Of a DNA stretch of 64,000 nucleotides, positions 33,368-42,588 are shown piece by piece. The stretch spans positions 105,582 through 169,581 of the forward strand of contig NZ_FWXF01000001.1 in NCBI RefSeq assembly GCF_900176285.1, in the 5' to 3' direction. The stretch comes from Desulfacinum hydrothermale DSM 13146 (GTDB lineage Bacteria; Desulfobacterota; Syntrophobacteria; Syntrophobacterales; DSM-9756). Numbering within the stretch: the first letter of the stretch is position 1; each line of letters starts with the position of its first letter. The position numbers were made by a program, and so were the translations under genes. The notes below the pieces were generated by a model. The model saw only the letters and a program-made list of their open reading frames with translations. It had not been told where the DNA came from and did not search any database.

Positions 33368-34228
33368 TCAGGCGGTCAGAAAGCTTCGGGCGTCTTCCAT
33401 GGCCTCAATGACCTTGACCAGATAGGAATCCAACATGGCCGGTGTGATGCCAAGTGTTTGGATCACCTCGTCGGAGTCCGGGTAGAGAAAATCTCCGGCG
33501 CTGGCACCGATACAGATGCTGTTCACCAGCCGGTTGGCCACATAGACGATGGCGGCCATGTCCTTGTGGCGTTTGGCCTGGAGCGGGTTGTGGTGGTAGC
33601 GGATGCCTGTCTGCACCTCGGACGGAAAATTCCACCGATAGGCCACGATGGCCCCCAAGTCCTGGTGGTTGATGCCGATCACCTCCTCTTCCGCTTCCAG
33701 AAAGGAAACCTTTCGTTCCTGAACCAAGAGGAAGATGGAATCAAAGTAGTCGGGCACCTGCCGATCCAGCAGTGTCTTGCCGATGTCGTGGAGCAGCCCG
33801 GCCGTGTAAATGGAAAGGACGCGGTGCCGTCCCAGGCCTTCGGCGATGATTTCCGAAGCCAGCGCCACGGCCACGGAATGGGCCCAGAGCTCCCCTTCCC
33901 GGAGGTCGTAGGCCCGGGCGCTGCCCTTGAAGTAGTGGGCGGAGCAGGCCATGAGCAGGATCTGAACCAACTGGCGCTGGCCCAGCACGATGATGGCGTC
34001 CCGCAGGGACCGGATCTTGTACCGGCGGGCGTAGTAAGGGGAGCGGGCGATGGCCAACAGTCGGGCGGTGATGGCCTGATCATAGCGGATCACGGCCTCG
34101 ATCTGGCCGATGGGTGCCATTTGACGCAGGAGGGGGATGACGCGTGTGACCACCTTGGGAAAAGGCGGAAGGGTGTCCACGGCCTTCAACAAATCATCCA
34201 AAGCGGGTTTGGTGATCAAAACAGTCAT
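33368..34228 (-). CDS. HDOD-domain signalling protein with intact HD motif
   Basis: A 286-residue cytoplasmic protein of the HDOD group, related to HD-GYP phosphodiesterases. It has the typical opening LPPFPKVVTRVIPLLRQ, the central SLRDAIIVLGQRQLVQILL, and a conserved LLHDIGK, so metal binding is possible, unlike many HDOD proteins. Such proteins act in regulation of motility, biofilm or second-messenger signalling; a direct enzymatic role is unproven. It is transcribed alone on the minus strand, 285 bases from its upstream neighbour. Confidence 0.88.
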   Translation of the reverse strand: MTVLITKPALDDLLKAVDTLPPFPKVVTRVIPLLRQMAPIGQIEAVIRYDQAITARLLAIARSPYYARRYKIRSLRDAIIVLGQRQLVQILLMACSAHYFKGSARAYDLREGELWAHSVAVALASEIIAEGLGRHRVLSIYTAGLLHDIGKTLLDRQVPDYFDSIFLLVQERKVSFLEAEEEVIGINHQDLGAIVAYRWNFPSEVQTGIRYHHNPLQAKRHKDMAAIVYVANRLVNSICIGASAGDFLYPDSDEVIQTLGITPAMLDSYLVKVIEAMEDARSFLTA

Positions 34229-34394
34229 GGCTGCTGATAATCCCTCGTCACACCGCTGCGTGACCGCGGAGGAGAAAAGCCGTCATGGTTTCTTTCCCAT
34301 TGGCAGCGCCTTTCCTCCAAGCTTTTTGCACCGGACACAGCCTCTCTGGGCGCCTGTCCGAAAACGGGCTTCCGGACGTGAGACCCGGCGTGTC

Positions 34395-34507
34395 GGCCCT
34401 GCCAGCGCAGGGCCTGTTCTGGCTCAGGCTGGCGGCACCCGTTGCCGCGGGAGCCCCAAAACCTTTCGATCGCCCCCAAAGGGATCCGCCTGGGGCCGTT
34501 TGGGGGC
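34395..34507 (-). terminator. Two strong hairpins behind the 34514-34993 gene
   Basis: GCCCCCAAA (34472-34480) pairs with TTTGGGGGC (34499-34507), and GGCCCTGC (34395-34402) pairs with GCAGGGCC (34407-34414). Both lie just downstream of the minus-strand gene ending at 34514. Neither is followed by a T run, so the terminator role is an inference from position. Confidence 0.4.
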
Positions 34508-34513
34508 GGCCGC

Positions 34514-34993
34514 CTATAAAGGCGGCAGCAGATTGAAATCCTTGCCGTGCTGGGTTTCTTCCAGGGCCTCCAAGTCTTCGATGATCTGCTGAACCTCCTT
34601 GGGGGAATCCGACAGGTCTCTGGCCTTTTTCAAGAGCTGCAGGGCCGCCTGCAGGTAGATGCCCACTTTGGTCCGCCGTACGTCATGTTCGGTGCCGATC
34701 CAAATGGTATAAGACCGATCGTCGTGCTCCACGGTGAAGCTGCCCACGCCTTTGGCGAAGCGTCCCAGGGCCTGAAGCACCGCCACCACCTTCTTGTGGG
34801 TCTGGGACTCGAGCACCCCTTCCATGTCGATGCGGAACTTGCCGGTGGGTTCTTCGAATTCCACCACCTGCAGGGAATCGGACTCGTCCAGAGACTGGGC
34901 TGTCTGGCGGAGAAAGCGCAGCAAAGGGCCCAGTTCCTTGCCTCGAGACGGGTCCAGCAGAACGGATCCATAATACGATGCGAAGACTTCCAT
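34514..34993 (-). CDS. Hypothetical protein (159 residues)
   Basis: A soluble acidic protein, MEVFASYYGSVLLDPSRGKEL. A central beta-rich part (SLQVVEFEEPTGKFRIDMEGV, GSFTVEHDDRSYTIWIG) is followed by a helical end (YLQAALQLLKKARDLSDS). No family or catalytic motif is recognised. It is divergent from the plus-strand gene at 35178. Confidence 0.65.
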   Translation of the reverse strand: MEVFASYYGSVLLDPSRGKELGPLLRFLRQTAQSLDESDSLQVVEFEEPTGKFRIDMEGVLESQTHKKVVAVLQALGRFAKGVGSFTVEHDDRSYTIWIGTEHDVRRTKVGIYLQAALQLLKKARDLSDSPKEVQQIIEDLEALEETQHGKDFNLLPPL

Positions 34994-35177
34994 CTATCTA
35001 TACACTCCCCCCATCTATTCGGTCGGCCGGTCCAAAAACTTGAGAAAAGAGTGAGGCTCCTGGCCCATTGCGCTCCCCAGGCCCCTGCTTATCTTAAAGC
35101 TATTCTTGCAATTGTCTAAACTTTTTGGCCCAACGCCCCCCAAGAAGATGGGCGAGGCCGGGGAGAGGAACGGAGCC

Positions 35178-35540
35178 ATGCTGAATCTGGAGCAACTCAA
35201 GCAAAGGCGGGATCTGGTGGACAACATCGACTGGGACATGACCCCCGAGAAGGCGGTGGAGACCTATCTGGAGTGGGGGACGGGCTGGTCCCGCAAGGGG
35301 GATGCGGCCACCGTGGTGGGACAGGAATCCCTGTACTTCGTCATCTACGACTGGGAAGAACCGCCGCAGGTGACCCTGGTACGACGCGATTCCCAGGGCA
35401 TGGACGAACTGGCCAAGGTGCCGGTGCCGGCGGAGCTGGTGCGACAAGCCGTCGAAGACGCCGGAAGAAAGCCGGGGGTGGGAGTCTACGCCATCACGGA
35501 CCCCATCCGGGCATGGCTCCAGGAACGCCTGGGGGCTTGA
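35178..35540 (+). CDS. Conserved hypothetical protein, resembles the DVU0772 family
   Basis: A 120-residue soluble protein opening MLNLEQLKQRRDLVDNIDWDMTPE, with ETYLEWGTGW and YFVIYDWEEPPQVTLVRR. From memory this resembles a small family named after DVU0772 of Desulfovibrio that is common in sulfate reducers; I cannot verify it here. No function is known to me. The ATG follows GAGGAACGGAG. A TTG further upstream would extend the protein by 24 residues but has no support. Confidence 0.7.
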   Translation: MLNLEQLKQRRDLVDNIDWDMTPEKAVETYLEWGTGWSRKGDAATVVGQESLYFVIYDWEEPPQVTLVRRDSQGMDELAKVPVPAELVRQAVEDAGRKPGVGVYAITDPIRAWLQERLGA

Positions 35541-35815
35541 TGCACGCCGCATCGGTTCGGATTCCATGCCCTGCCGAGCAAACAGTGGAACGGAGGGGAT
35601 CTCTTTGGCTGGAAGCACCGAGAGGGGCCATGCGCATGGCCGGATCCCGGGGAACAATTGTCGGAGGCCCAGATGGACCAAGAGGAAGCGTGCCCCTTGG
35701 TCCGGAATGGTCCCAGGTTCCAACGCGCCAAAGAGAGGCCGTCCGAGAACGCCCCGGTTGCCCCATTCTTGTGCGGACGGAAGGTTGGGACTGCGGGGCG
35801 GGCCTTTAAGCAGTA

Positions 35816-35910
35816 GGGGCGGGTCCCGAACCCGCCCCTAAAAAGAACATCACCTGGCCCAGTTGAAGTGCGTTTGTCAGAAAGGCCCAAAAAGGCCATG
35901 GTCGAATAGG
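35816..35910 (-). repeat. Dispersed intergenic element (member 3)
   Basis: On the minus strand it reads TTCGACCATGGCCTTTTTGG, then CACTTCAACTGGGCC, and ends in the palindrome GGGGCGGGTTC with GACCCGCCCC. It is the shortest of the complete copies. Confidence 0.65.
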
Positions 35911-36124
35911 TTCCCCAAAAGGAAAAGGCCAAGCGGTGGGGCTGTACCGCTCGGCCTTCTCGAGGAGGAAAGAGTTGGTTTCTCTTGCCCCCTATGCATA
36001 AGCAATCGGTGTGCCAGGAAAGGAAAAAATGTGTGAACGCCCCATCCCTCTGCCTTTCCTTCCCTTCCCCCTCGCCATTCCAACCGCACCCACTCGCCCA
36101 ATCACGACATGAAGGGCAGATACG

Positions 36125-36154
36125 CGCCATAATCGCGCCATAAACCCGCCATAA
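36125..36154. repeat. Three CGCCATAA direct repeats at exact 11-bp spacing
   Basis: CGCCATAA begins at 36125, 36136 and 36147, so the copies face the same side of the DNA helix, as in protein-binding iterons. They lie 22 bases past the stop of the minus-strand helix-turn-helix gene. Confidence 0.6.
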
Positions 36155-36175
36155 CGCGACATCTTCCCCGACCGT

Positions 36176-36619
36176 TCACGAGAGGTGCCGAAAGAGGCGG
36201 CGCCACCAGGGTCGTTTCAATAATTCCAGCTCCGTTTCCAGACGGGCGATCCGGGCTTCCTTTTCCATGAGCAGGGTGTCCTTTTCGGTGAGTTCGGCCC
36301 GGTAGCGTTCCAGCAGGGCCACCTGGGCCCGAAGGCGGCCCAGCTCTTCGTGCAACTGGGCCCCGGTTTGGGAGGACGCAGGGGGCGCCTGGGCCTCCAG
36401 CGGGGGCGGAGCCGGCTTGGCCTCCTGGGCTTCTTCTTCCTTGGCGTCCTCAGGGTGGCGGGCCTGTTCCACGAGGGCGCGAACTTCCTCGGCCGGGATG
36501 AAGACGCGCCGTCCCCGGCGGATCTCCTCCAGCTTTCCGGTCTCGGCCAGGTAGGCTTCCAGGACCTCGCAGGACACGCCCAAGGCTTTTGCCGCCGCTT
36601 TGACCGTCATTCGAGCCAT
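36176..36619 (-). CDS. Helix-turn-helix/coiled-coil DNA-binding protein
   Basis: A 147-residue protein. The N-terminal 50 residues (MTVKAAAKALGVSCEVLEAYLAETG...RRGRRVFIPAEEV) match an excisionase/MerR-like winged helix. A Pro/Ala/Glu-rich linker (EEAQEAKPAPPPLEAQAPP) follows, then a coiled coil (LHEELGRLRAQVALLERYRAEL) and a Trp/Arg-rich end (RPWWRRLFRHLS). The ATG at 36619 lies four bases after GGAG. It is probably a dimeric local regulator; the phased repeats beyond its stop are a possible but unproven target. Confidence 0.75.
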   Translation of the reverse strand: MARMTVKAAAKALGVSCEVLEAYLAETGKLEEIRRGRRVFIPAEEVRALVEQARHPEDAKEEEAQEAKPAPPPLEAQAPPASSQTGAQLHEELGRLRAQVALLERYRAELTEKDTLLMEKEARIARLETELELLKRPWWRRLFRHLS

Positions 36620-36795
36620 GGTTCTCCTGCCGTTTCCAAGAGGGTCAGCTGGTTTGGTCCGCTGAGGGCCGGTAGGGCCCACGCGGGACCTTTGAACTTT
36701 CTTTTACCATCAAGGCCAACTATAACAAAACAAATAGGATACGGAACGATGGCCGGCCCTCTCCTTGGGGTGGGCCGGGCCCTGCGGGGAAGAGG

Positions 36796-37611
36796 ATGAA
36801 CCCACATTGTGTCAGACTCCTGACGCTGCTTCGGGAACGGCGCGGCGTGGATTTCAGCGCGTACCGGCCGGCGGCCTTTGAGCGGCGCTGTCGCAGCCGG
36901 GCGGATGCGCTGGGGCTTTCTTCCCTGAGCGACTATGCGGCGTATGTGGAGGCCCATTGTCAAGAGGTGGACGCCCTGCTGGATGCGCTCACCGTCAAGG
37001 TGACCTCCTTTTTCCGCGACCCGTGGGTCTTTGAACTTCTGGCCCACCGGATCCTGCCCGGGGTGATCGCCGAAAAGGGGCGGCGCGAAGAACGCCTGTT
37101 TCGCGCCTGGTCGGCGGGATGCGCCACCGGGGAGGAGGCCTATTCCATTGCCATGACGGTCATGGAGCAGGGGGCTGGAGAGGTGCTCGTGTTGGGCACG
37201 GATCTGGACGCCAAGGCCCTGGAGGTGGCCCGGCGGGGGTATTATGGGGAATCGAGCTTGAGCAACGTGCGCCTTGGATTTCTCCGGGCCTATTTCCAGG
37301 CGGAAGGGGACGGCTATCGGGTGACGGAACGGGTGCGGCGGCGCGTGACCTTCGCCGTGGACGATCTGCGCGGCGGCAAGCGGCGGGTGCCGAGTGAGGC
37401 CGTCTTTGCGGGGTTCGATCTGGTGTCCTGCCGAAACGTTCTCATCTATTACGAAAAGGAAGCCCAGGAGGCGATCGTGTCCCGGCTGCACCAGGCCATC
37501 GGGCCCGGAGGTCTTTTGGTGTTGGGGGAGGTGGAAAGGCTTCCCGCGGCCTTCTCCCGGGACTTCCTTCCGTTGATCTCATGGTGCCCTATCTACCGGA
37601 GGAACCATTGA
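36796..37611 (+). CDS. cheR: CheR-type protein-glutamate methyltransferase
   Basis: A 271-residue SAM-dependent methyltransferase that should methylate glutamates on chemoreceptors. The N-terminal helical domain (FERRCRSRADALGLSSLSDYAAYV) is followed by TSFFRDPWVF, the SAM-binding AWSAGCATGEEAYSIAMTV and the FDLVSCRNVLIYY motif, all hallmarks of CheR. No receptors, cheB or cheA lie nearby. The large hybrid kinase 176 bases downstream, beyond a repeat element, is the likely functional neighbour, as in Che-like or Frz-like signalling. Confidence 0.93.
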   Translation: MNPHCVRLLTLLRERRGVDFSAYRPAAFERRCRSRADALGLSSLSDYAAYVEAHCQEVDALLDALTVKVTSFFRDPWVFELLAHRILPGVIAEKGRREERLFRAWSAGCATGEEAYSIAMTVMEQGAGEVLVLGTDLDAKALEVARRGYYGESSLSNVRLGFLRAYFQAEGDGYRVTERVRRRVTFAVDDLRGGKRRVPSEAVFAGFDLVSCRNVLIYYEKEAQEAIVSRLHQAIGPGGLLVLGEVERLPAAFSRDFLPLISWCPIYRRNH

Positions 37612-37616
37612 AAACG

Positions 37617-37705
37617 GGTCCCCCAATGGCCTTCCGGCTGCTTGGGGATTTTTAATAGATTGAAATTCCGCTGTGCCTTGGGGGGGCGGGTTTTGAACCC
37701 GCCCC
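37617..37705 (+). repeat. Dispersed intergenic element (member 4)
   Basis: It reads CCCCCAATGGCCTTCCGGC, TAATAGATTGAAATTCCGC, TGTGCCTTGGGGGGGCGGG, and ends with the palindrome GGGGCGGG...GAACCCGCCCC (37683-37705). It lies between cheR and the hybrid kinase gene. Confidence 0.7.
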
Positions 37706-37787
37706 TGGCGAGCCGTTCCGTGACGGGTCCTGGCATCGCACAGCGGACGGCTCACCTCAACCTGTCGTTCCAACCCGGGGAGATCCC

Positions 37788-40700
37788 ATGAAAGCGCTCT
37801 TTCACTTCCGCAGCATGAAGCTTCGACTGGCCTTTTGGCTGGCCTTGATGGGCGGTGTGTCCCTCTTGGTCCTTGGGGCCGTCTGGTTCCAGCTTTACCA
37901 AGCCCAATATCGAGTCCAGGAGGAAGGACGGCTCGTGGACCGCCATGTGCGCTCTCTGGCCGCCCTGGACCGGTGGACGGAAGACCTGACGTCCACGCTT
38001 TCGGTCCTGGCCGAAACTCCCCTCTATGGCGATCCCCACCGGGCCCGTGCCGCGGAGGATCTTCTTTCCGTGATGGCCCGGACCCTTCCCTCCGTGGGCC
38101 ATCTTTTTCTCGTGGATGCGCAGAGCGGTCGGGTGTGGGCCTCTTCCGATCCCAAGCGCCTGGGGCGGGATCTTTCCGGGGATCCCTGTGTTGCCCGCAC
38201 CTTGCAATCCGGCACCCCGGTCATCGCTGTGGTGCATGGGGATCGGCCCGGCGACGCCTTGCACGTGGAGGCTTGCGTTTCCGCGCGCAGTTCGGAAGTG
38301 GGACGGCCCGGAGCGGTGTTGATGGCAACCCTTTCCACCCGGGCCTTTGCCTGGATGAAGCCCCACCATGTCCCGGAAGGTCAAGGGGCTACCTATCTGC
38401 GCATGGGAGACCGGTTTTACCGCATGGAGGACGGACGTTGGGAACGACCGCCGGTGGGCTTGGATGAAAGCGCGGTGGGCGGTGGGGCTCGCCTGAAACG
38501 GCTCCGGGATGCGGCGGGGCGGGCCTTCTACGGGGTGGCTTCGCCTGTCGCCGGGACCGACTGGAGCCTTTGGACCCTCGTCGATGCGGCTGCCATCGAC
38601 GGTCCCGTGGCGTCCCTTCGGGCCCGCATGGTGGCGTCCACCGTGCTCGGGGCCTTGTTGCTGCTGGGCGCCGGCTTTGTTCTGGCCCGCCGGATCGCGC
38701 ACCCGCTGGAGGCCATGGCCCGGGTCTCCCGACGGGTCCAGGAGGGCGATCTGGGGGCGCGATGTGAAGTCAACCGGCCGGACGAACTGGGCGTTCTGGC
38801 CCTTTCTTACAACCATGTGCTGGATTCCCTCGGCAACCGGCTGGAAAGGCAAAGGCAGGTGGCCGCCCTGCACGAAACCATGGTGGCGGCGGTGGATCTG
38901 GACGCCTTCGTCCATTCGGTTTTGGGGCGGCTCATGGAGATGACCGAGGCCCAGGCGGGGGCGTGCCACGTCCTGGATTCCCGGACGGAGCGCTTCGAGC
39001 CTCAAGCGTGGCAAGGCCTGGATAAGGAACGGCTGGCCTCTTTCGATGCGGCTTCCGCCGACGGGGAGCTGGGCCGGGCCGTGGCGACTCAATCGGTGGT
39101 GCATGTGACGGACGTCTCTCCCGACACCCGTTTCATCTACAAGGCCGTGGCGGGAGGCGTGGTTCCCAGGGAATGGCTGAGCGTGCCGGTATCGGACAAC
39201 GGCCGGGTTCGGCTTGTCTTCTCCCTGATCCGCCTGGCTCCCTTTCGTCGGGAATCCCTGGAGCTTGTGGAAGAAGTCCGGCACGCCCTGGATACGGCCT
39301 GCGCCCGGGTGGTGGCGGTGCAGGAGATCCAGGACCTCACGGACCTCCTTTCGGAGCGCAACCAGGAACTGGAAAGCCAGAAAGAAGAACTGCAGAACCA
39401 ATCGGAAGAGCTGGCCGAGCAGGCCGAGGAACTCCGGCTGCAGGCCGAAGAACTGCGGGAACAGAACGTGGAGTTGGAATTGCAGCAGCGCCGACTCCAG
39501 GAAGCCAACCGCCTGAAGGACGAATTTCTTTCCAACATGAGCCATGAGCTGCGAACGCCTCTCAATTCCATTCTGGCCCTGTCCCGTGTTCTGGACAACC
39601 GGCTGGGGGCCGATCTGTCGGAAGAGCACCGACGATTCCTGCATATCATCGAACGAAACGGCCGGGTCTTGCTGGGTCTCATCAACGACATCCTCGATCT
39701 GTCCAAGGTGGAGTCGGGAAACATGGACGTCTTTCCGGAGGCGGTGTCTGTGCCGGCCTTGGTGGAAACCGTGGTGGAAAATATCCGGCCCCTGGCGGAC
39801 AAGAAGGGACTGGAGGTGAAGGTGAGCCTGGCTACCGAGCTGCCCACCGTGGAGACGGACGCCAAGAGGCTCTACCAGATTCTCCAGAACCTGGTGGGAA
39901 ACGCCGTCAAGTTCACCGAGTCGGGCCATGTGGAAATCTCAGCGCGCCCGGACGGTGATCAGGTGGTGCTGGCGGTCCGGGACACGGGAATCGGCATCGC
40001 GGCCGAAGATCTTCCGCACATATTCGACAAATTCCGCCAGGCGGATGGGACCACCTCCCGCAGATTCGAAGGAACGGGCCTGGGCTTGGCCATTGCCAAG
40101 CGGCTTTCGGAGCTTCTCGGGGGGGATCTCGGGGCGGAAAGCCGGCCGGGCCAGGGATCGGTCTTCACGCTGCGACTGCCCGTGTCGTGGCAGGGAACAG
40201 GGCAGGTCATGGCCCCGGCCTCCTTGCAGCGCGTTTCCGAGGAGTCGGGCCCGGAGGTCGTGGTGGTCGAAGACGACGAGCAGGTGCGGGGCAACCTGGC
40301 AGGGTGGCTGAAAGAGGCGGGTTATTCCGTGCGGGGATTCGCTTCGGCCCAGGAGGCCCTGGAGGCCTGCCGGCGGAAGGCGCCGGCGGCCATCGTCATG
40401 GACGTGATCCTGCCCGGAATGGATGGATATGAAGCGCTGCGGCGCATGAGAAAGCAGCCGGAACTGAAGGATGTGGCGATCCTGATCATGTCTGCGGCGC
40501 GTGACGGGGGGACCGCCAAGCTGCTAGGCGCCGACGGATTCGTGGGAAAACCCTTGAAGCGGGAACGTTTGCTGAGTTGCCTGCGGAGCGTGCTGCAAGG
40601 CCGCGGCAAGGATTTCGATCCCGCGGCGAAACGCCTGCTGGTGGTGGAAGACAACGAGACGGCCGTGTTGCATCTGTGTTCCATTCTGGAGAGTGCGGGC

Positions 40701-41468
40701 TATCGGCCGGATGTGGCCCGTACGTGTGCAGAGGCCCTGGATTATGTGGACCGGGTCCGCCCGGATGGGATCATTCTGGACCTCATGATGCCCGATGTGA
40801 GCGGCCTGGATCTGCTGGAGCGGATCCGCCAGCGCAGCGATCTGCAAGAGGTGCCCGTGCTGGTCCTGACCGCCAAGGAACTTACCGCCCAGGATTGGGA
40901 GCGGCTCGAGAGCAACCACATCTTCCAATTGATCCCAAAGGGGGATGTGGATGGCACGGAACTTCTGGAAAAGATCCGAACCATGCTTTCGGGGCCGGAG
41001 AAGAAGGTGGAGGGGGCCGCTGCCCAAGGGGCGGTCAACCGCCAAACGGCCCGGGACCGTTCTTCCCGGCCCAGGATCCTGGTGGTGGAGGACAATCCGG
41101 ACAATCGCGTCCTGTTCCACGCCATCTTGGATGAGCACTACGAGGTGCGGGACGCGGAAAACGGTCGCGAGGGCTTGCGGCTCATCGGCCAATGGCGTCC
41201 GGACCTGGTCTTGCTGGACATGTCCCTTCCGGAGATGAGCGGCTATGAGGTGGCCCGGCGGGTGAAAGCGGATCCCAACGTCCGGACCATCCCGCTCATC
41301 GCCGTTACGGCCCATGCCATGCCGGCGGATCGAAGGAAGAGCCGGGAGGCGGGTTGTGACGATCACCTGTCCAAGCCCTTCCAGGTGGAGGAACTGTTGG
41401 CGCTCGTGGGCCGATGGCTGCGTTCCGGAGCCCGGCCTGAAGGAGAAACGCCCGACCGGAACTTGTGA
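37788..41468 (+). CDS. Hybrid sensor histidine kinase with three receiver domains
   Basis: A 1226-residue membrane signalling protein. Transmembrane helices (about 12-34 and 281-302) bracket a periplasmic sensor of about 245 residues. HAMP (303-355), a GAF-like region and a long Glu/Gln-rich coiled coil (about 525-570) follow. HisKA has its His in NMSHELRTPLNS (about residue 586). HATPase carries DTGIGI and GTGLGL. Three receivers occupy about 822-940, 949-1070 and 1097-1215, each with the DD and Asp motifs (VVVEDDEQ, LVVEDNET, LVVEDNPD). Multi-step phosphorelay is expected; no Hpt domain is seen. cheR lies just upstream. Confidence 0.93.
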   Translation: MKALFHFRSMKLRLAFWLALMGGVSLLVLGAVWFQLYQAQYRVQEEGRLVDRHVRSLAALDRWTEDLTSTLSVLAETPLYGDPHRARAAEDLLSVMARTLPSVGHLFLVDAQSGRVWASSDPKRLGRDLSGDPCVARTLQSGTPVIAVVHGDRPGDALHVEACVSARSSEVGRPGAVLMATLSTRAFAWMKPHHVPEGQGATYLRMGDRFYRMEDGRWERPPVGLDESAVGGGARLKRLRDAAGRAFYGVASPVAGTDWSLWTLVDAAAIDGPVASLRARMVASTVLGALLLLGAGFVLARRIAHPLEAMARVSRRVQEGDLGARCEVNRPDELGVLALSYNHVLDSLGNRLERQRQVAALHETMVAAVDLDAFVHSVLGRLMEMTEAQAGACHVLDSRTERFEPQAWQGLDKERLASFDAASADGELGRAVATQSVVHVTDVSPDTRFIYKAVAGGVVPREWLSVPVSDNGRVRLVFSLIRLAPFRRESLELVEEVRHALDTACARVVAVQEIQDLTDLLSERNQELESQKEELQNQSEELAEQAEELRLQAEELREQNVELELQQRRLQEANRLKDEFLSNMSHELRTPLNSILALSRVLDNRLGADLSEEHRRFLHIIERNGRVLLGLINDILDLSKVESGNMDVFPEAVSVPALVETVVENIRPLADKKGLEVKVSLATELPTVETDAKRLYQILQNLVGNAVKFTESGHVEISARPDGDQVVLAVRDTGIGIAAEDLPHIFDKFRQADGTTSRRFEGTGLGLAIAKRLSELLGGDLGAESRPGQGSVFTLRLPVSWQGTGQVMAPASLQRVSEESGPEVVVVEDDEQVRGNLAGWLKEAGYSVRGFASAQEALEACRRKAPAAIVMDVILPGMDGYEALRRMRKQPELKDVAILIMSAARDGGTAKLLGADGFVGKPLKRERLLSCLRSVLQGRGKDFDPAAKRLLVVEDNETAVLHLCSILESAGYRPDVARTCAEALDYVDRVRPDGIILDLMMPDVSGLDLLERIRQRSDLQEVPVLVLTAKELTAQDWERLESNHIFQLIPKGDVDGTELLEKIRTMLSGPEKKVEGAAAQGAVNRQTARDRSSRPRILVVEDNPDNRVLFHAILDEHYEVRDAENGREGLRLIGQWRPDLVLLDMSLPEMSGYEVARRVKADPNVRTIPLIAVTAHAMPADRRKSREAGCDDHLSKPFQVEELLALVGRWLRSGARPEGETPDRNL

Positions 41469-41586
41469 GTGCAGCGTCCATGCCGTTAACGGAAGGCGGC
41501 ATCCAGGGTATCATTTGAAAGAGGACCTGGGCGAGGCAGGAAGCAATGGACAATGGGGATTGAAAAGGGATCAACGGAGACGGAAA

Positions 41587-42492
41587 ATGACGGACCTGGC
41601 CAAACGTTTTCATGAGGAATTGGGCATTCGGATTTCCGCCTGCTACGAGGCGCTGCTCCAACACCACAACAGCCATCTTTCTTCCGATCCCCTCACCGAA
41701 CCCGGTTGGATCCCGGGCCTGGGGAACGCCGATTTCGCCATCGGAACCACCCAGACCTTCCGGTCCCTTTTCCCGGACTTTCCCCACCACTGGATTGTGG
41801 TCGGCTACGGGGGAAAGAAGCTCATGGAAAAGATCGGGGAAGAGATCGACGTCTACATAGCCCTGGACGTCAACGACGACAGCGTCCATCGGGTGGATTC
41901 GCTGGGCAAACAGAGTCCGGAGGCGCCGCACTTCCGGCAATGGCTGGCCCATCAGCTCGCACGAGCCCTGTGGGAACGCACCCACAGAACCCATCTTTTC
42001 GTGCTTGGGGCCCGATCAGAAAAGGCGATCCAGGATGTGCGGGAACGATTGGTGGCCCTGCATCGGCAAAAGGCCCTGGAACTGGAATCTTTGGTGGTGC
42101 TCCGGCGGGGGGATTCGGGAGAGCTGAAAATAGAACACGTGCAGCATGTCGGCATCCGCGAGGCGGCCGCCGGAGGGGTGGCCGGATTCCTGTTGGGGGC
42201 GCTCTTTCTCCACCCGCTTTTGGGGGCTGCCATCGGCACCGTGGCGGGGGCCGCGGTGGGCGAAGAGGCGTTTCCCCTGAGCCACGTGGGCCTGGAGGAC
42301 GATTTCATCAGGGAGCTGGCCTGCACGGTGCTTCCCGGCACCTGGGCGCTGTTGGTGGTGGCCCAGCATCTCAAGGTGGATCTTCTGGGAAGGGATCTGA
42401 AGCAGGTGGGGGTGACGGTGCTGACCACGTCTTTGAGCCGCCGGGGAGAAGAGCGGCTCCGCCAGGTCCTGGAGGGCGAAGGCGACGGGTGA
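41587..42492 (+). CDS. DUF1269-like protein with glycine-rich hydrophobic segment
   Basis: A 301-residue protein. The N-terminal 190 residues are soluble in character (PDFPHHWIVVGYGGKKLMEKIG). The C-terminal third has a Gly/Ala-rich hydrophobic segment (EAAAGGVAGFLLGALFLHPLLG and AAIGTVAGAAVGE) followed by a domain typical of DUF1269 proteins (LLVVAQHLKVDLLGRDL). The ATG follows GGAG at a spacing of seven. Function is unknown; relatives are thought to associate with membranes. It lies behind the hybrid kinase gene. Confidence 0.7.
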   Translation: MTDLAKRFHEELGIRISACYEALLQHHNSHLSSDPLTEPGWIPGLGNADFAIGTTQTFRSLFPDFPHHWIVVGYGGKKLMEKIGEEIDVYIALDVNDDSVHRVDSLGKQSPEAPHFRQWLAHQLARALWERTHRTHLFVLGARSEKAIQDVRERLVALHRQKALELESLVVLRRGDSGELKIEHVQHVGIREAAAGGVAGFLLGALFLHPLLGAAIGTVAGAAVGEEAFPLSHVGLEDDFIRELACTVLPGTWALLVVAQHLKVDLLGRDLKQVGVTVLTTSLSRRGEERLRQVLEGEGDG

Positions 42493-42530
42493 GGTCTCCC
42501 ACGACGGTCCATTGGGAGAAAGCGGCGGGG

Positions 42531-42562
42531 AAGGGGGCTCGCCCCTGCGAGGCGGAGCCCTT
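42531..42562. terminator. Candidate bidirectional terminator
   Basis: GGGCTC (42535-42540) and GAGCCC (42555-42560), flanked by AAGG and TTCC, form a hairpin in the gap between two convergent genes. The T run is weak. Confidence 0.4.
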
Positions 42563-42588
42563 CCTTATTCCCGGGGCTGTACCAGGGA

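Larger units (their letters stand above)
35541..36175. other. Intergenic region rich in repeat elements
   Basis: No gene is supported in these 635 bases. It contains a complete dispersed element (35816-35910, minus). A partial element without the palindrome lies near 35610-35770, with CGTTCTCGGACGGCCTC and GCGCGTTGGAACC on the minus strand. A set of 11-base-phased CGCCATAA repeats lies at 36125-36154. Confidence 0.6.

Noticed and set aside
37752-39929. Long open frame (725 codons) on the minus strand opposite the hybrid kinase gene
   Set aside because: His/Gly/Pro-rich composition typical of the antisense of GC-rich genes, no ribosome site, no recognisable domain, and fully contained in a strong gene.
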